Shown in pieces: positions 1 through 7,407 of a stretch of DNA of 9,146 bases. Position 1 is the first letter of the stretch. Each line of letters starts with the position of its first letter. Both the position numbers and the translations under genes were made by a program. Source of the stretch: Shewanella sp. (GTDB lineage Bacteria; Pseudomonadota; Gammaproteobacteria; Enterobacterales; Shewanellaceae); contig SDWK01000413.1 in assembly GCA_004195335.1 (NCBI GenBank), positions 1 to 9,146 of the forward strand, read 5' to 3'. The notes below the pieces were generated by a model, which was not told the DNA's origin, made no database searches, and was given only the letters and a program-made list of their open reading frames with translations.

Positions 1-1971
1 CTCCATGGCCAGATCCGATAAGCCCTGCGCGGCATCGACAGTGTCACCGGCTCTCTGTTCACCTTCTCGTGCCAACTCGGTTATCTGGTGCAGGTTGCGG
101 GTGATTTCATCGGCTACGGCACTTTGCTGCTCTGTTGCGCTGGCGATACTGCTCGATGAGATGGCCAGTTCACCGATACTCTCGGTGATCTTATTCAGCT
201 GAATTCCAGTCTCTTCCCCTTGAGTGGCAGATGCCATACCCAATTGATGGCTCTGTCCCATCTGATCCGCTGTTGTCTTGACCTGGGTTTGAAGTTGAGT
301 GATGGTCAGGCCAATCTCATGAATCGATGTTTGGGTTCGCTGTGCCAGCGTTCTGACTTCATCGGCGACGACGGCAAATCCTCGGCCCTGTTCACCTGCG
401 CGTGCAGCTTCGATTGCCGCATTCAGGGCAAGCAGGTTTGTCTGTGCGGCGATGCCATTGATCACTTCCGTGACCTGACTGATCGCTTCACTCTCTTTGG
501 TTACATTCTCGACGCTGACCTGACTATTATTGAGTTGCTGACTGAGCTCTGCTAGGCCATTAATAACTTGAGTCAATTGGTCATGACCTTGACGTGAGGC
601 AGTATCAACCTGCTGGCTCTTATCGGCTCCTTCACTGGCATGGCTAGCAACATCACGAATGGAAGTCGACATCTCTTCGATTGCCGTGGCGATTTGGTCG
701 GTCTGAGCCATCAATGACTGCGCTTCTTCGCCATTAAGTCTCGCTGTTTGCTGGGCTTCAGTGGCTTGGGTCTCTAAGGTGCTCACCGATTGCTGCAGGG
801 CAATAATTAACTGCCTTAAACTATCGGCCATCTGAGAGGTACTGATAGTGATCATATCGACTTCATTCTTGCTGTCTGTATTAGGTCTGTTGAAGCTTTG
901 TGCGAGATTTCCTTTTCCAAGCTGGTCCAGTTGCTGTTGAAGCACTTTTAATGGGTGAAGTGTTTTCATTAGTACAATGAATAGCATTAATGTGATTAAG
1001 ATAATCCCCACCGCGGCCACAGAGACATTGATACTGAGTAATTGCAGGCTTTCCTCATTAAGCTCGCTGACTTTAGCTAAGCCAACCAGTGCCCAATCCC
1101 AGCCGGGAATGCTAACACTATAGGCGTACATAGGTTCGTTATTATTGTTGATGTATTCCCAAGACCCATTATCAGTTAATGCTTGCTCAATCGTCAGGCC
1201 GCCAAGCATCTGCTGGGTCATTACTTCTCCCGAATTGATGCTGGGGTGGGCGATGATAGATTGATTGCTCTTACGCATGATCATGAAATGACCCGACTCT
1301 TCAATCTTGAGTTTATTCATCGCCTGCTGAAGTTGGGTTAACGACTCGGTGATATCGAAGCCAATATAAAGAATACCGATAACGTCTCCCTGAACATTGG
1401 TAATGGGACGATATACGGTCATGTAGTCTTTGCCAAATAATTTGGCATAACCTTCATAACTCTGGCCACTTATTAATGCGGCATAACCCGGATGCTTTTG
1501 ACCAAGATAAGTGCCCAGAGCGCGCTTGCCATTGGCTTTCTTCAACGATGTCGAGATGCGCAGGAAGTCGTCGCCGTCACGGACAAATACGGTTGCGGTG
1601 CCACCGGTCAGGTTTGAGAAACGATCGACCTTACTCTTCGAGGCATTGATCTGCTCCTTTTCATGGGCGAGGGCGGGGGTTATCTTGCCTAATACTTTGA
1701 CCGTTTTGTTAGGTTTTCTGAACTGGCCGGGATACATGGCGCGCAGGACATCGGCGCTGCGACGGGCAAGTGATAATGAACTACTGTATTGCACCTCAAT
1801 CAGATCTGCTGTTCCATGCATCTGAGCTTGCATGGCACTAACGGCTTTATCTTCGAGTACATCAGCCGCGGTAAAATAAGAGATACTCCCCGTTATCCCG
1901 AATACGAGAACGGTTAATATCAGGGCTAATATGCCTATTTGTTGTGAAATTGGCCAGTTTTTATAATTCAT
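1..1971 (-). CDS. Methyl-accepting chemotaxis protein, Cache sensor (3' end cut by window edge)
   Basis: This is an inner-membrane chemoreceptor that would pass a periplasmic signal to the CheA/CheW array. The frame is open for 657 codons from ATG at 1971 to the left edge, with no stop. Order of parts: membrane helix at residues 12-33; periplasmic region about 35-312 that resembles the fused Cache_3-Cache_2 sensor ([12 protein letters not shown] near 132-143, YRPI near 186, [10 protein letters not shown] near 198-207); second helix about 313-335; HAMP about 336-390; long coiled-coil signalling domain. The hairpin tip is clear: [20 protein letters not shown] near 504-523, then [17 protein letters not shown]. 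The sequence ends in DLAME, where related receptors have roughly 10-20 more residues, so only the tail is missing. The ligand cannot be told from sequence. A weak GGA lies 8-9 bases before the ATG. It is transcribed in the same direction as the efflux operon but 225 bases away, so probably separately. Confidence 0.95.
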   Translation of the reverse strand, partial: MNYKNWPISQQIGILALILTVLVFGITGSISYFTAADVLEDKAVSAMQAQMHGTADLIEVQYSSSLSLARRSADVLRAMYPGQFRKPNKTVKVLGKITPALAHEKEQINASKSKVDRFSNLTGGTATVFVRDGDDFLRISTSLKKANGKRALGTYLGQKHPGYAALISGQSYEGYAKLFGKDYMTVYRPITNVQGDVIGILYIGFDITESLTQLQQAMNKLKIEESGHFMIMRKSNQSIIAHPSINSGEVMTQQMLGGLTIEQALTDNGSWEYINNNNEPMYAYSVSIPGWDWALVGLAKVSELNEESLQLLSINVSVAAVGIILITLMLFIVLMKTLHPLKVLQQQLDQLGKGNLAQSFNRPNTDSKNEVDMITISTSQMADSLRQLIIALQQSVSTLETQATEAQQTARLNGEEAQSLMAQTDQIATAIEEMSTSIRDVASHASEGADKSQQVDTASRQGHDQLTQVINGLAELSQQLNNSQVSVENVTKESEAISQVTEVINGIAAQTNLLALNAAIEAARAGEQGRGFAVVADEVRTLAQRTQTSIHEIGLTITQLQTQVKTTADQMGQSHQLGMASATQGEETGIQLNKITESIGELAISSSSIASATEQQSAVADEITRNLHQITELAREGEQRAGDTVDAAQGLSDLAME

Positions 1972-2001
1972 TTTTTGGTCCGGTTTTATTATGTAGTGCG
2001 A

Positions 2002-2018
2002 TAATGTAAATCACATTA
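2002..2018. promoter_or_regulatory. Perfect 6-bp-arm inverted repeat upstream of the chemoreceptor, possible operator
   Basis: TAATGT-AAATC-ACATTA is a perfect inverted repeat with 6-bp arms and a 5-bp centre, 31 bases upstream of the chemoreceptor ATG. Read on the minus strand it contains AATGTGAT, which matches one CRP half-site, but the second half-site is poor. A TTGATA that could act as a -35 box lies just upstream on the minus strand (2022-2027), but no convincing -10 box stands at the right distance. The remaining gap between the chemoreceptor and the pump (1972-2196) shows no gene and no strong terminator; the only hairpins seen there are short and lack a T-run. The regulator is unknown. 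Confidence 0.3.
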
Positions 2019-2196
2019 ACTATCAATGATTTGACGTAGGTCTAAAAGCGGCATTATTTAATAGGGAATACTGATTTTTTACTGATTTCTGAGTGGGTGA
2101 GGGAGGGATACGCAGAATTATCAGCAACGGCAGAGCTGGTACAGCACAAAATAAGGATGAAATACCTGATCGTGTTGCATCCACCTGAGATGACAT

Positions 2197-5100
2197 TTAT
2201 ACCTTGATATTAGTCTCTGTGAGCATCGGTTCGGTCTTCAACCTATGCTTTGCCGTTGGTCTCATAATGAGTCGATACATAGTTGGTACCCAAACAAGTG
2301 AGAGCAATGTGGTTAATAAGGTACCGCCTGCGATGGCGATAGCAAAGGGAGGCCAAAAGCCACCACCGGCAATGATAAGTGGCAGGAAGCCACCAATCGT
2401 CGTAATGGTAGTGGAACCAATATGTCGCCCGCAGCCTGAGACGGCGATGACTATCGTCTCTATCTTGCCCGATCTCGCATCCGGCAAATCTTCGAGCTCT
2501 GCCAGGATAACAATTGCGGCATTGATGGCCAGCCCCATAAGCCCGAGTAAGCCTATGATCACGGTGAAACCGAATGGATACCCAAAGGCATATACTGCAA
2601 GTAACCCCAGTCCCGCCGATTGTAGGGCGCTGAAGAGAATAATGGCCGTTAAACGGAAGGAGTTAAATGAAAGTACAACGGTTGCCACCAGTAATACCAC
2701 CACAAAGACGACATTTGACAGTAGGTTGCCCACGGCTTCGTTTCGTTTCGCACTTTCGCCGCCCACCTCAATATGATAACCGGCGGGAAGCACCAGTTTA
2801 TCAATTCTCACTTTAGCATCGTCGAGTACCTGTTGAGGCAGTACTCCGCTCACCAGGTAAGCTTCGATGGTATTGACTCGGTGCCCATCTCTGCGGGGAA
2901 TAGCGCCGCGGCTGACTTCGATTCGGTTAGTGGAGAGCGCCGAAAGAGGGATCTCAGTGCCTGAAGCCGAGATTAAATTAATTTCCGACAGTTTCGTTTG
3001 CTGTTCTCGAGTACTGTCTTGTAATCGAACCCTGATAGGCAGAGATTCAGTCTGTTCCAGGATGCTACCGCCTTTAATTCCTGTGGTCGCCATCTGGATT
3101 TGATTGGCTATTTCAGTCAAATTGAGTCCACTCATTAAGCTGGCATCTTCATTTATTTGAAACCACACCTTAGGCGCGCCGGCACTTAAGGTTGCCCGAG
3201 TATGAATAACATCAGCGGTGTTGGATAAAATGCGTCTGACCTCATCGCCGATGAGCCTAAGTTGGTCTAAATTCGGGCCAAATACTCTTAACTCGACAGG
3301 CGCGTTAAAAGGGGGGCCCTGTTCTAGTTTTCTCACCAATATCTGCGCCTCGGGAAAAGCGAGATCCAGACTCTGTTGAAGCTGTGAAATTAAACGGTTT
3401 GCGGTATCAAAGTCGGTAACCTTAACCATGGCCTGGGCATAGTTACTGGCGCCTTGTTGTCGCTGTAATAGGTTGTAATAAAAAGAGGGGGTATTACCAC
3501 CTACGACCCAATCGATACGAGTCACACCTTGAGTTTTTCGCAGATGCTGATCAATTTTTTCAACGCGGCTTCGGGTGTTCTCTATACTCGCATGAGGGGA
3601 GAGGTAAACCTCTATTTGGAACATGTCACGATCCGATGGCGGAAAGAACTGCTCTGTCATCTGACCCGCAGCGATAAAGCCCAAGATAGGGAAGATACCG
3701 ATAAAGAGACCTGACAATAGCGGGCGCTTCAGCGCGGTTCTTAAACTGTATTTAAACAGTTTGCTTATGAAGGGGAGTTGAATACCCGCCTGATACCATT
3801 TTTGCTGTTTACCTTCGACACCAAAACGTCCGGCAAGACCGGCAATCAAGGTGTGTGAAATAAGGTACGACCCCATCAGAGCGAACATCACTGAAATGGC
3901 TATTCCACCGACAAACTCACCGGCTGCACCTGGCATCAATACGATAGGTGCGAAGGCGAGCATGGTGGTGATGGTGGAGCCCGCTAACGGTAACCAGAGG
4001 TGATGCAGCGTCTTACTTACCGCATCAAGCCTTGTCATCCCTTGTTGTCTACGTTGTGATATGGCATCGACGATGACAATCGCATTATCGACCATGATCC
4101 CAAGTGCGACCACTAAACCAGTGACTGACATTTGATGAATGGGCAGACCTACATATTTCATGCAGGCAAGGGTAAAAAGTGCCGTGAGCGGCAGGGAAAG
4201 GGAGACGATTACCGCATTACGTAACCCCAGAGTCAGCATTAAGACAACTAATATGATGATGAAACCTAAGAGTAGACTTCCTACCAAGTCGCCTAGGCGC
4301 TGACTGGTATAACTTTCTTGATCAAACAACCATTGAATTTCGATGTTAGCCGGGATACTAGCTTGCAGTGCGTTAACCTCATCTCTGACCTGCGCTAACC
4401 AGAGGTCAACCCGAGTGTTATTGAGCATACGTGCTGCAACCATCACGCCTTGTTCTTGCTCGATGATGGCGATGGAACTCGCTGGTGTTTTCGCTTGCCT
4501 TGAGATGGTGGCGATATCCCCTAAGCGGATTATCTGTCCCTGTTCATCAATTTTAAGCGGGACTTGACGTATTCGGGATACCGAGTCTAACTCACCGGAG
4601 ACTTCGATTAAGGCTCTGAAGCTATTGTTATTAATTTCGCCAGCAGAGACTTTTGTGTCGGCATTGCCGAGGATTTGCGCCACTGTCGCCGGGGATAATT
4701 GAAGGCGGTTAACCTTGTCTCCATCTAACTGGACTAAAATTTCTTCGGTTGGAGCGCCATAGAGTTTCACGAAGTTGGTGCCGCTAAGCAGTCTTAATCT
4801 GCTCTGCAACTCCTTAGCGTAGCGGTTAAGCATATCGGTGCGAGCTTCACCGCCCCCTTTCCACACCAACCCAAGAATAGCGGTATTGGCATAACCGACT
4901 TGATCATCCAATATGGCATTTTGAGCCTGTTGAGGTAACAAAGGTTTTGAGTCGGCAACAAGATCTCTCGCTCTTGACCAAACGGGATCGGTATCTAAGA
5001 CACTGTCTTTTAATTCGAGTTGGATAACTGATATTCCGGGGCGGGAAGTCGACTGCACCAGTTTCAGCTCTTCTATCCTCCTGAGTTGGTTTTCCAATAC

Positions 5101-5289
5101 CTCGGTCACTAAGGCTTCGACCCGTTCTGCAGATGCGCCGGGGTAGTGAGTGATCACCGATGAGAATCGATTGGTGATATCCGGGTCTTCCATTCTCGGT
5201 AGGCTGGATACCGCCCCGAAGCCGGCGACAATAAGGAGTGCAATAACTAAGCTTGCAAGACGTCCATTTTCTACAATTGCTTTAATCAT
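2197..5289 (-). CDS. RND-family efflux pump, inner-membrane permease subunit
   Basis: This is a proton-driven RND exporter (AcrB/MexB superfamily), the inner-membrane engine of a tripartite efflux complex. From ATG at 5289 it is 1030 residues, the usual family size. It shows the two-fold plan: a first helix just after the start (LASLVIALLIVAGFGAV), a large periplasmic porter region, a helix bundle beginning LLLGFIIILVVLMLTLGL, a second porter region, and a final bundle ending near PTMYRLIMRP. The helix-4 relay motif is GIMVDNAIVIVDA, so the usual Asp-Asp pair is Asp-Asn; at the helix-10 position where AcrB has Lys the protein reads LAINAAIVI. Substrates cannot be named. Start choice: ATG 5289 gives the conserved MIKAIVENGRL opening; ATG 5301 and TTG 5340 are in frame but have no good ribosome site. 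GGA lies 7 bases before ATG 5289, and this ATG overlaps the stop of a leader ORF as ATGA. The adaptor gene is just upstream. Confidence 0.93.
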   Translation of the reverse strand: MIKAIVENGRLASLVIALLIVAGFGAVSSLPRMEDPDITNRFSSVITHYPGASAERVEALVTEVLENQLRRIEELKLVQSTSRPGISVIQLELKDSVLDTDPVWSRARDLVADSKPLLPQQAQNAILDDQVGYANTAILGLVWKGGGEARTDMLNRYAKELQSRLRLLSGTNFVKLYGAPTEEILVQLDGDKVNRLQLSPATVAQILGNADTKVSAGEINNNSFRALIEVSGELDSVSRIRQVPLKIDEQGQIIRLGDIATISRQAKTPASSIAIIEQEQGVMVAARMLNNTRVDLWLAQVRDEVNALQASIPANIEIQWLFDQESYTSQRLGDLVGSLLLGFIIILVVLMLTLGLRNAVIVSLSLPLTALFTLACMKYVGLPIHQMSVTGLVVALGIMVDNAIVIVDAISQRRQQGMTRLDAVSKTLHHLWLPLAGSTITTMLAFAPIVLMPGAAGEFVGGIAISVMFALMGSYLISHTLIAGLAGRFGVEGKQQKWYQAGIQLPFISKLFKYSLRTALKRPLLSGLFIGIFPILGFIAAGQMTEQFFPPSDRDMFQIEVYLSPHASIENTRSRVEKIDQHLRKTQGVTRIDWVVGGNTPSFYYNLLQRQQGASNYAQAMVKVTDFDTANRLISQLQQSLDLAFPEAQILVRKLEQGPPFNAPVELRVFGPNLDQLRLIGDEVRRILSNTADVIHTRATLSAGAPKVWFQINEDASLMSGLNLTEIANQIQMATTGIKGGSILEQTESLPIRVRLQDSTREQQTKLSEINLISASGTEIPLSALSTNRIEVSRGAIPRRDGHRVNTIEAYLVSGVLPQQVLDDAKVRIDKLVLPAGYHIEVGGESAKRNEAVGNLLSNVVFVVVLLVATVVLSFNSFRLTAIILFSALQSAGLGLLAVYAFGYPFGFTVIIGLLGLMGLAINAAIVILAELEDLPDARSGKIETIVIAVSGCGRHIGSTTITTIGGFLPLIIAGGGFWPPFAIAIAGGTLLTTLLSLVWVPTMYRLIMRPTAKHRLKTEPMLTETNIKV

Positions 5290-5294
5290 GATTT
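5249..5294. repeat. Direct repeat copy A (true start of the pump gene)
   Basis: This block matches 5339-5383. Shared parts are AAGCTTGCAAG (5249-5259) and an exact 21-bp stretch (5269-5289) that covers the reverse complement of the codons for MIKAIVE, followed by one mismatch and ATTT. The middle part differs: 9 bases here against 8 in the other copy. The two ATG codons are 89 bases apart, not a multiple of three, so they are in different frames. Confidence 0.85.
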
Positions 5295-5378
5295 GATCCA
5301 TCGTGGCAAGGCCGGATTTGGCAGTAACTTCTGTAAGCAAGCTTGCAAGTATCTATCTTCTACAATTGCTTTAATCAT
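5286..5378 (-). CDS. 30-codon leader ORF coupled to the pump gene (duplicated pump start)
   Basis: The ORF opens at ATG 5378, only three bases after the adaptor stop (TAA-ATA-ATG), and has the best ribosome site in the junction: GAGG, 7 bases before the ATG, inside the last codons of the adaptor gene. It begins MIKAIVEDRYLQ, the same first seven residues as the pump, then diverges and ends in PRWIKS. Its TGA overlaps the pump ATG at 5289 as ATGA. The likeliest reading is that this was, or copies, the original start of the pump and is now out of frame after a partial duplication. Ribosomes finishing it could restart on the pump, so it may act as a translational coupling leader rather than make a useful peptide. 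It could instead be a degenerate remnant with no role. Whether the peptide is made is unknown. Confidence 0.45.
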   Translation of the reverse strand: MIKAIVEDRYLQACLQKLLPNPALPRWIKS

Positions 5379-5383
5379 TATTT
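5339..5383. repeat. Direct repeat copy B (extra pump start next to adaptor stop)
   Basis: This is the second copy of the block at 5249-5294. It carries AAGCTTGCAAG (5339-5349), an 8-base divergent middle, and the 21-bp exact stretch (5358-5378) with its own ATG at 5378. It has the strong Shine-Dalgarno site that copy A lacks. The one-base-shorter middle adds a frame change relative to copy A. Confidence 0.85.
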
Positions 5384-6506
5384 ACCTCAATGCCACTGCG
5401 GTATTGCGCTTCACTTTTTGTCCCACGACCAGTTTATGCAGTCCCTGGCTAATAAACTCTTCACCACTGTTCACCGCGCCTCGAATGTAAGCTTCATCAT
5501 TCTTTGTATAGATAATTTCAACATCCCTGCGTTCAATGCTAAAACTCTCCGACTTGTCCGCCACACCGCTTGCGGTGATAACGTATAGGTTCCACAAACC
5601 TCTTATTCCATCGGTCAATGATGAGATAGGCACCCAATATCCTTCTTGTTCAATCTCATTCTCATAGGCTAAATAGGTCAGTTCGCCATTAATGACCTTA
5701 GCGTCTTGAGGTAACAGTAGCCTTAATGCCACGGTGCGTGTGATAGGGTTAACTTCGGCACCAATTCCCGCAATTTTGGCTGTGTAGTGGGTATCAGCGA
5801 CCCTGAGCGAGATGTTTTGCGCAGCCTTCAGTTTTTTAGCGACCTTAATCGGGACACCGACAAACGCTTGTGGGTTATTATTCTGGATTAGGGTGAATAT
5901 AGGAGTGCCTAGCGCGATCACTTCCCCTAAATTGTTATTTCTTTTGCTTATTACGCCACGGAAGGGGGCAAGCAGTGACGATTTTTCTATTTTTAGTGCA
6001 TTGACATGAATAGATGCCTTGAGTCTTTTTTTGGCCGCAAGCAAACTGGCCAGCTTGCCTTTTAATTCATCGAGCTGTTGCTCTGAAGTGTAACCTTGCT
6101 GCTTTAATTTCAGGCTTCGATTCAATGTGCTCGAGGCGAGTTCAATATCGGCACTATTTTGGGACAAGTTCGCATCTAGTTCCTGCTTCTCGGCTTCTAA
6201 CAAGTCAGTATCTAGTCGTGCTAACAACTGTCCCTCTTTTACCTGATCGCCGCTATCGACGGCAAGTAGCTTGATTTTTCCCGAAAGCTCAAACCCTATC
6301 CCTGTGGTGTTACCCGCTCGAATCGTACCCGTGAATTCTTGAGTATGCAGATATGATACTGAAGGGGCTAATGCCATGGTTGTTACTGTTTGTAATTCTG
6401 GCTGTGTAGCATGAACCGTCACTTCTGCTTCGCATGCGCTGAGCAAGCTAACAAGCAACAGACTTGTTAATACCGTTTTGCTGAAGTTGGCTTTGAAAAT
6501 ACTCAT
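5382..6506 (-). CDS. RND efflux membrane-fusion (adaptor) lipoprotein, HlyD/AcrA type
   Basis: This is the periplasmic adaptor that bridges the RND pump to an outer-membrane channel. From ATG 6506 it has 374 residues. A lipoprotein signal ends in LLSAC, with Cys25 as the lipidated residue and Glu at +2. Then come the first lipoyl half (about 72-102, GFELSGKIKLLAVDSGDQV), an alpha-helical hairpin rich in Gln, Leu and Lys (about 103-177), the second lipoyl half (LLAPFRGVISKRNNNLGEVI, about 178-200), a beta-barrel region (about 210-285) with the family signature VNPITRTVALRL, and a membrane-proximal domain to the C-terminus. Start choice: ATG 6518 (adding MCIR) and TTG 6542 are in frame. AGGGA abuts ATG 6518 and lies 12 bases before ATG 6506, so spacing does not decide; 6506 gives the cleanest signal peptide. 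It is the first gene of the operon, three bases from the leader ORF. The twin operators lie just upstream. Confidence 0.92.
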   Translation of the reverse strand: MSIFKANFSKTVLTSLLLVSLLSACEAEVTVHATQPELQTVTTMALAPSVSYLHTQEFTGTIRAGNTTGIGFELSGKIKLLAVDSGDQVKEGQLLARLDTDLLEAEKQELDANLSQNSADIELASSTLNRSLKLKQQGYTSEQQLDELKGKLASLLAAKKRLKASIHVNALKIEKSSLLAPFRGVISKRNNNLGEVIALGTPIFTLIQNNNPQAFVGVPIKVAKKLKAAQNISLRVADTHYTAKIAGIGAEVNPITRTVALRLLLPQDAKVINGELTYLAYENEIEQEGYWVPISSLTDGIRGLWNLYVITASGVADKSESFSIERRDVEIIYTKNDEAYIRGAVNSGEEFISQGLHKLVVGQKVKRNTAVALR

Positions 6507-6553
6507 CCTGATACACATTCCCTGGTTAATCAAAAGTAACAAAATCGTTAAAC

Positions 6554-6569
6554 TAGACTGTCTAGTCTA
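6554..6569. promoter_or_regulatory. TetR-type operator, copy 1
   Basis: TAGACT-GTCT-AGTCTA has 6-bp inverted arms. A second palindrome, ACTAGAC-T-GTCTAGT (6552-6566), is nested and offset within it. The surrounding 20 bp (6550-6569) are repeated exactly at 6578-6597. The layout TAGACY-N4-RGTCTA resembles, from memory, the box bound by the TetR protein NemR of E. coli. Copy 1 covers the proposed -10 box of the efflux operon, so bound repressor should block it. Confidence 0.75.
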
Positions 6570-6592
6570 TTTTGGAAAAACTAGACTGTCTA
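6564..6592 (-). promoter_or_regulatory. Candidate sigma-70 promoter of the efflux operon
   Basis: Read on the minus strand, a -35 box TAGACA (6587-6592, one mismatch to TTGACA) and a -10 box TAGACT (6564-6569, four of six) are separated by exactly 17 bases. Each box lies inside one operator copy, which explains how a repressor could shut the operon. Transcription would begin near 6557, about 50 bases before ATG 6506. The assignment is from sequence alone. Confidence 0.5.
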
Positions 6593-6597
6593 GTCTA
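6582..6597. promoter_or_regulatory. TetR-type operator, copy 2
   Basis: This is an identical copy of TAGACT-GTCT-AGTCTA, 28 bases from copy 1 centre to centre. It covers the proposed -35 box of the efflux operon and ends three bases before the proposed -35 box of the divergent regulator gene, so it may also serve autoregulation. Confidence 0.75.
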
Positions 6598-6599
6598 CT

Positions 6600-6627
6600 T
6601 TGTGATTAAATGTGTCTAAGTTATAAG
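6600..6627 (+). promoter_or_regulatory. Candidate promoter of the tetR-family gene
   Basis: A -35-like TTGTGA (6600-6605, four of six) and a -10-like TATAAG (6622-6627, five of six) are 16 bases apart. Transcription would start near 6634, leaving a leader of about 20 bases with the ribosome site AAGGG at 6641-6645. It lies beside operator copy 2, in keeping with possible self-repression. Confidence 0.4.
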
Positions 6628-6654
6628 TGTTATGTTGCCAAAGGGTGAGTGAAG

Positions 6655-7284
6655 ATGGTCGAAAACTCCTGTTTAAACCTGAGTCGTAGTGAACAGAAAC
6701 GGGCGCAGATCCTTGAAGCTGCGATAGAGCTTTTTTGCGGGCATGGTTTTCCCAATACCAGTATGGATGAGGTTGCCCGAAAAGCCGGTGTGTCTAAACA
6801 GACGGTATATTCGCACTTTGGTTGTAAAGATGATCTCTTCGTTGCTTCTATTAAGTCTAAATGTGTTGTCAGCCAAATAACCGATGAGCTGTTTGGTGAT
6901 GCCAGTAAGCCAGAAACAACACTGGCTAATTTTGGTGAATATTTTGGTGCCATGATTATCAGCCCTGAAGCGATAACGGTGTTTACAGCCTGTGTTGCAC
7001 AAGCCGATACACACCCTGAAATTTCGGCACTGTTCTTCGATGCCGGACCACAGAATCTGCTCAATATGCTGTCAGGTTATCTGGAGCAAGTTGATAAGCA
7101 TGGAATATACCGTTTTGACGATCCGCGTAGTTGTGCGGTTCGGCTCTGTTTGATGATGTTTGGTGAGATGCGAATGAAGTTAGAGCTTGGACTCTCCGTT
7201 GATGAACTAATCGAAGGGCGGCCTGTTTATATCCGGGAATGTGTGGGGATGTTTTTAAGGGCTTATAACGTCGCTAACTTTTAA
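6655..7284 (+). CDS. TetR/AcrR-family transcriptional regulator, probable repressor of the efflux operon
   Basis: This is a cytoplasmic one-component DNA-binding regulator of 209 residues, normal for the family. The N-terminal helix-turn-helix covers about residues 14-60: RAQILEAAIELF, then TSMDEVARKAGVSKQTVYSHF, the recognition region, then KDDLF. The C-terminal part, with ADTHPEISALFFDAGP (118-132), resembles the AefR-like TetR C-terminal domain (TetR_C_7), which forms the ligand pocket and dimer face. It is divergent from the adaptor gene, and the gap holds two identical palindromes on the operon promoter, so repression of the pump is the strong inference. Eight cysteines (6, 28, 57, 70, 113, 160, 165, 196) are many for this size. 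Start choice: ATG 6655 lies 9 bases after AAGGG; GTG 6649, two codons upstream in frame, is too close to that site but cannot be excluded. The inducer is unknown. Confidence 0.92.
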   Translation: MVENSCLNLSRSEQKRAQILEAAIELFCGHGFPNTSMDEVARKAGVSKQTVYSHFGCKDDLFVASIKSKCVVSQITDELFGDASKPETTLANFGEYFGAMIISPEAITVFTACVAQADTHPEISALFFDAGPQNLLNMLSGYLEQVDKHGIYRFDDPRSCAVRLCLMMFGEMRMKLELGLSVDELIEGRPVYIRECVGMFLRAYNVANF

Positions 7285-7407
7285 TTGAGAAAAGTCAGTA
7301 TACCGCTGCACTTATTCTGACTGATCATTAAAATTAACAGTTCTTGAGCGACTAACACCGCAAACTCGAAAGACAAAACAACAGAGTAATAAGCTAAGGG
7401 AGTCAGC

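Noticed and set aside
220..555. Plus-strand open frame of 111 codons, with other small ones at 5-202 and 1511-1825
   Set aside because: All lie antisense to the chemoreceptor, which shows an unbroken frame with all expected domains.
1997..2017. CRP-binding site upstream of the chemoreceptor
   Set aside because: One half-site (TCACA / TGTGA) is present, but the other half at the required 6-base spacing matches poorly; only the different palindrome at 2002-2018 is perfect.
2204..2776. Long plus-strand open frame of 190 codons
   Set aside because: It lies entirely antisense to the well-supported RND pump, has no recognisable domain, and reads as a shadow of that gene.
6632..6652. Six-codon ORF (ATG TTG CCA AAG GGT GAG TGA) ahead of the TetR gene
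   Set aside because: It is too short to judge, and its ATG lies at about the predicted transcription start with no ribosome site before it; it is likely chance.
6630..7064. Minus-strand open frame of 144 codons, and another at 6673-7014
   Set aside because: Both are antisense to the TetR gene, whose helix-turn-helix frame is clear, and neither shows a domain or a good start.
7293..7322. Terminator after the TetR gene (AGTCAG ... CTGACT)
   Set aside because: The stem is only 6 bp around an 18-base loop and no T-run follows, so it is too weak to call.
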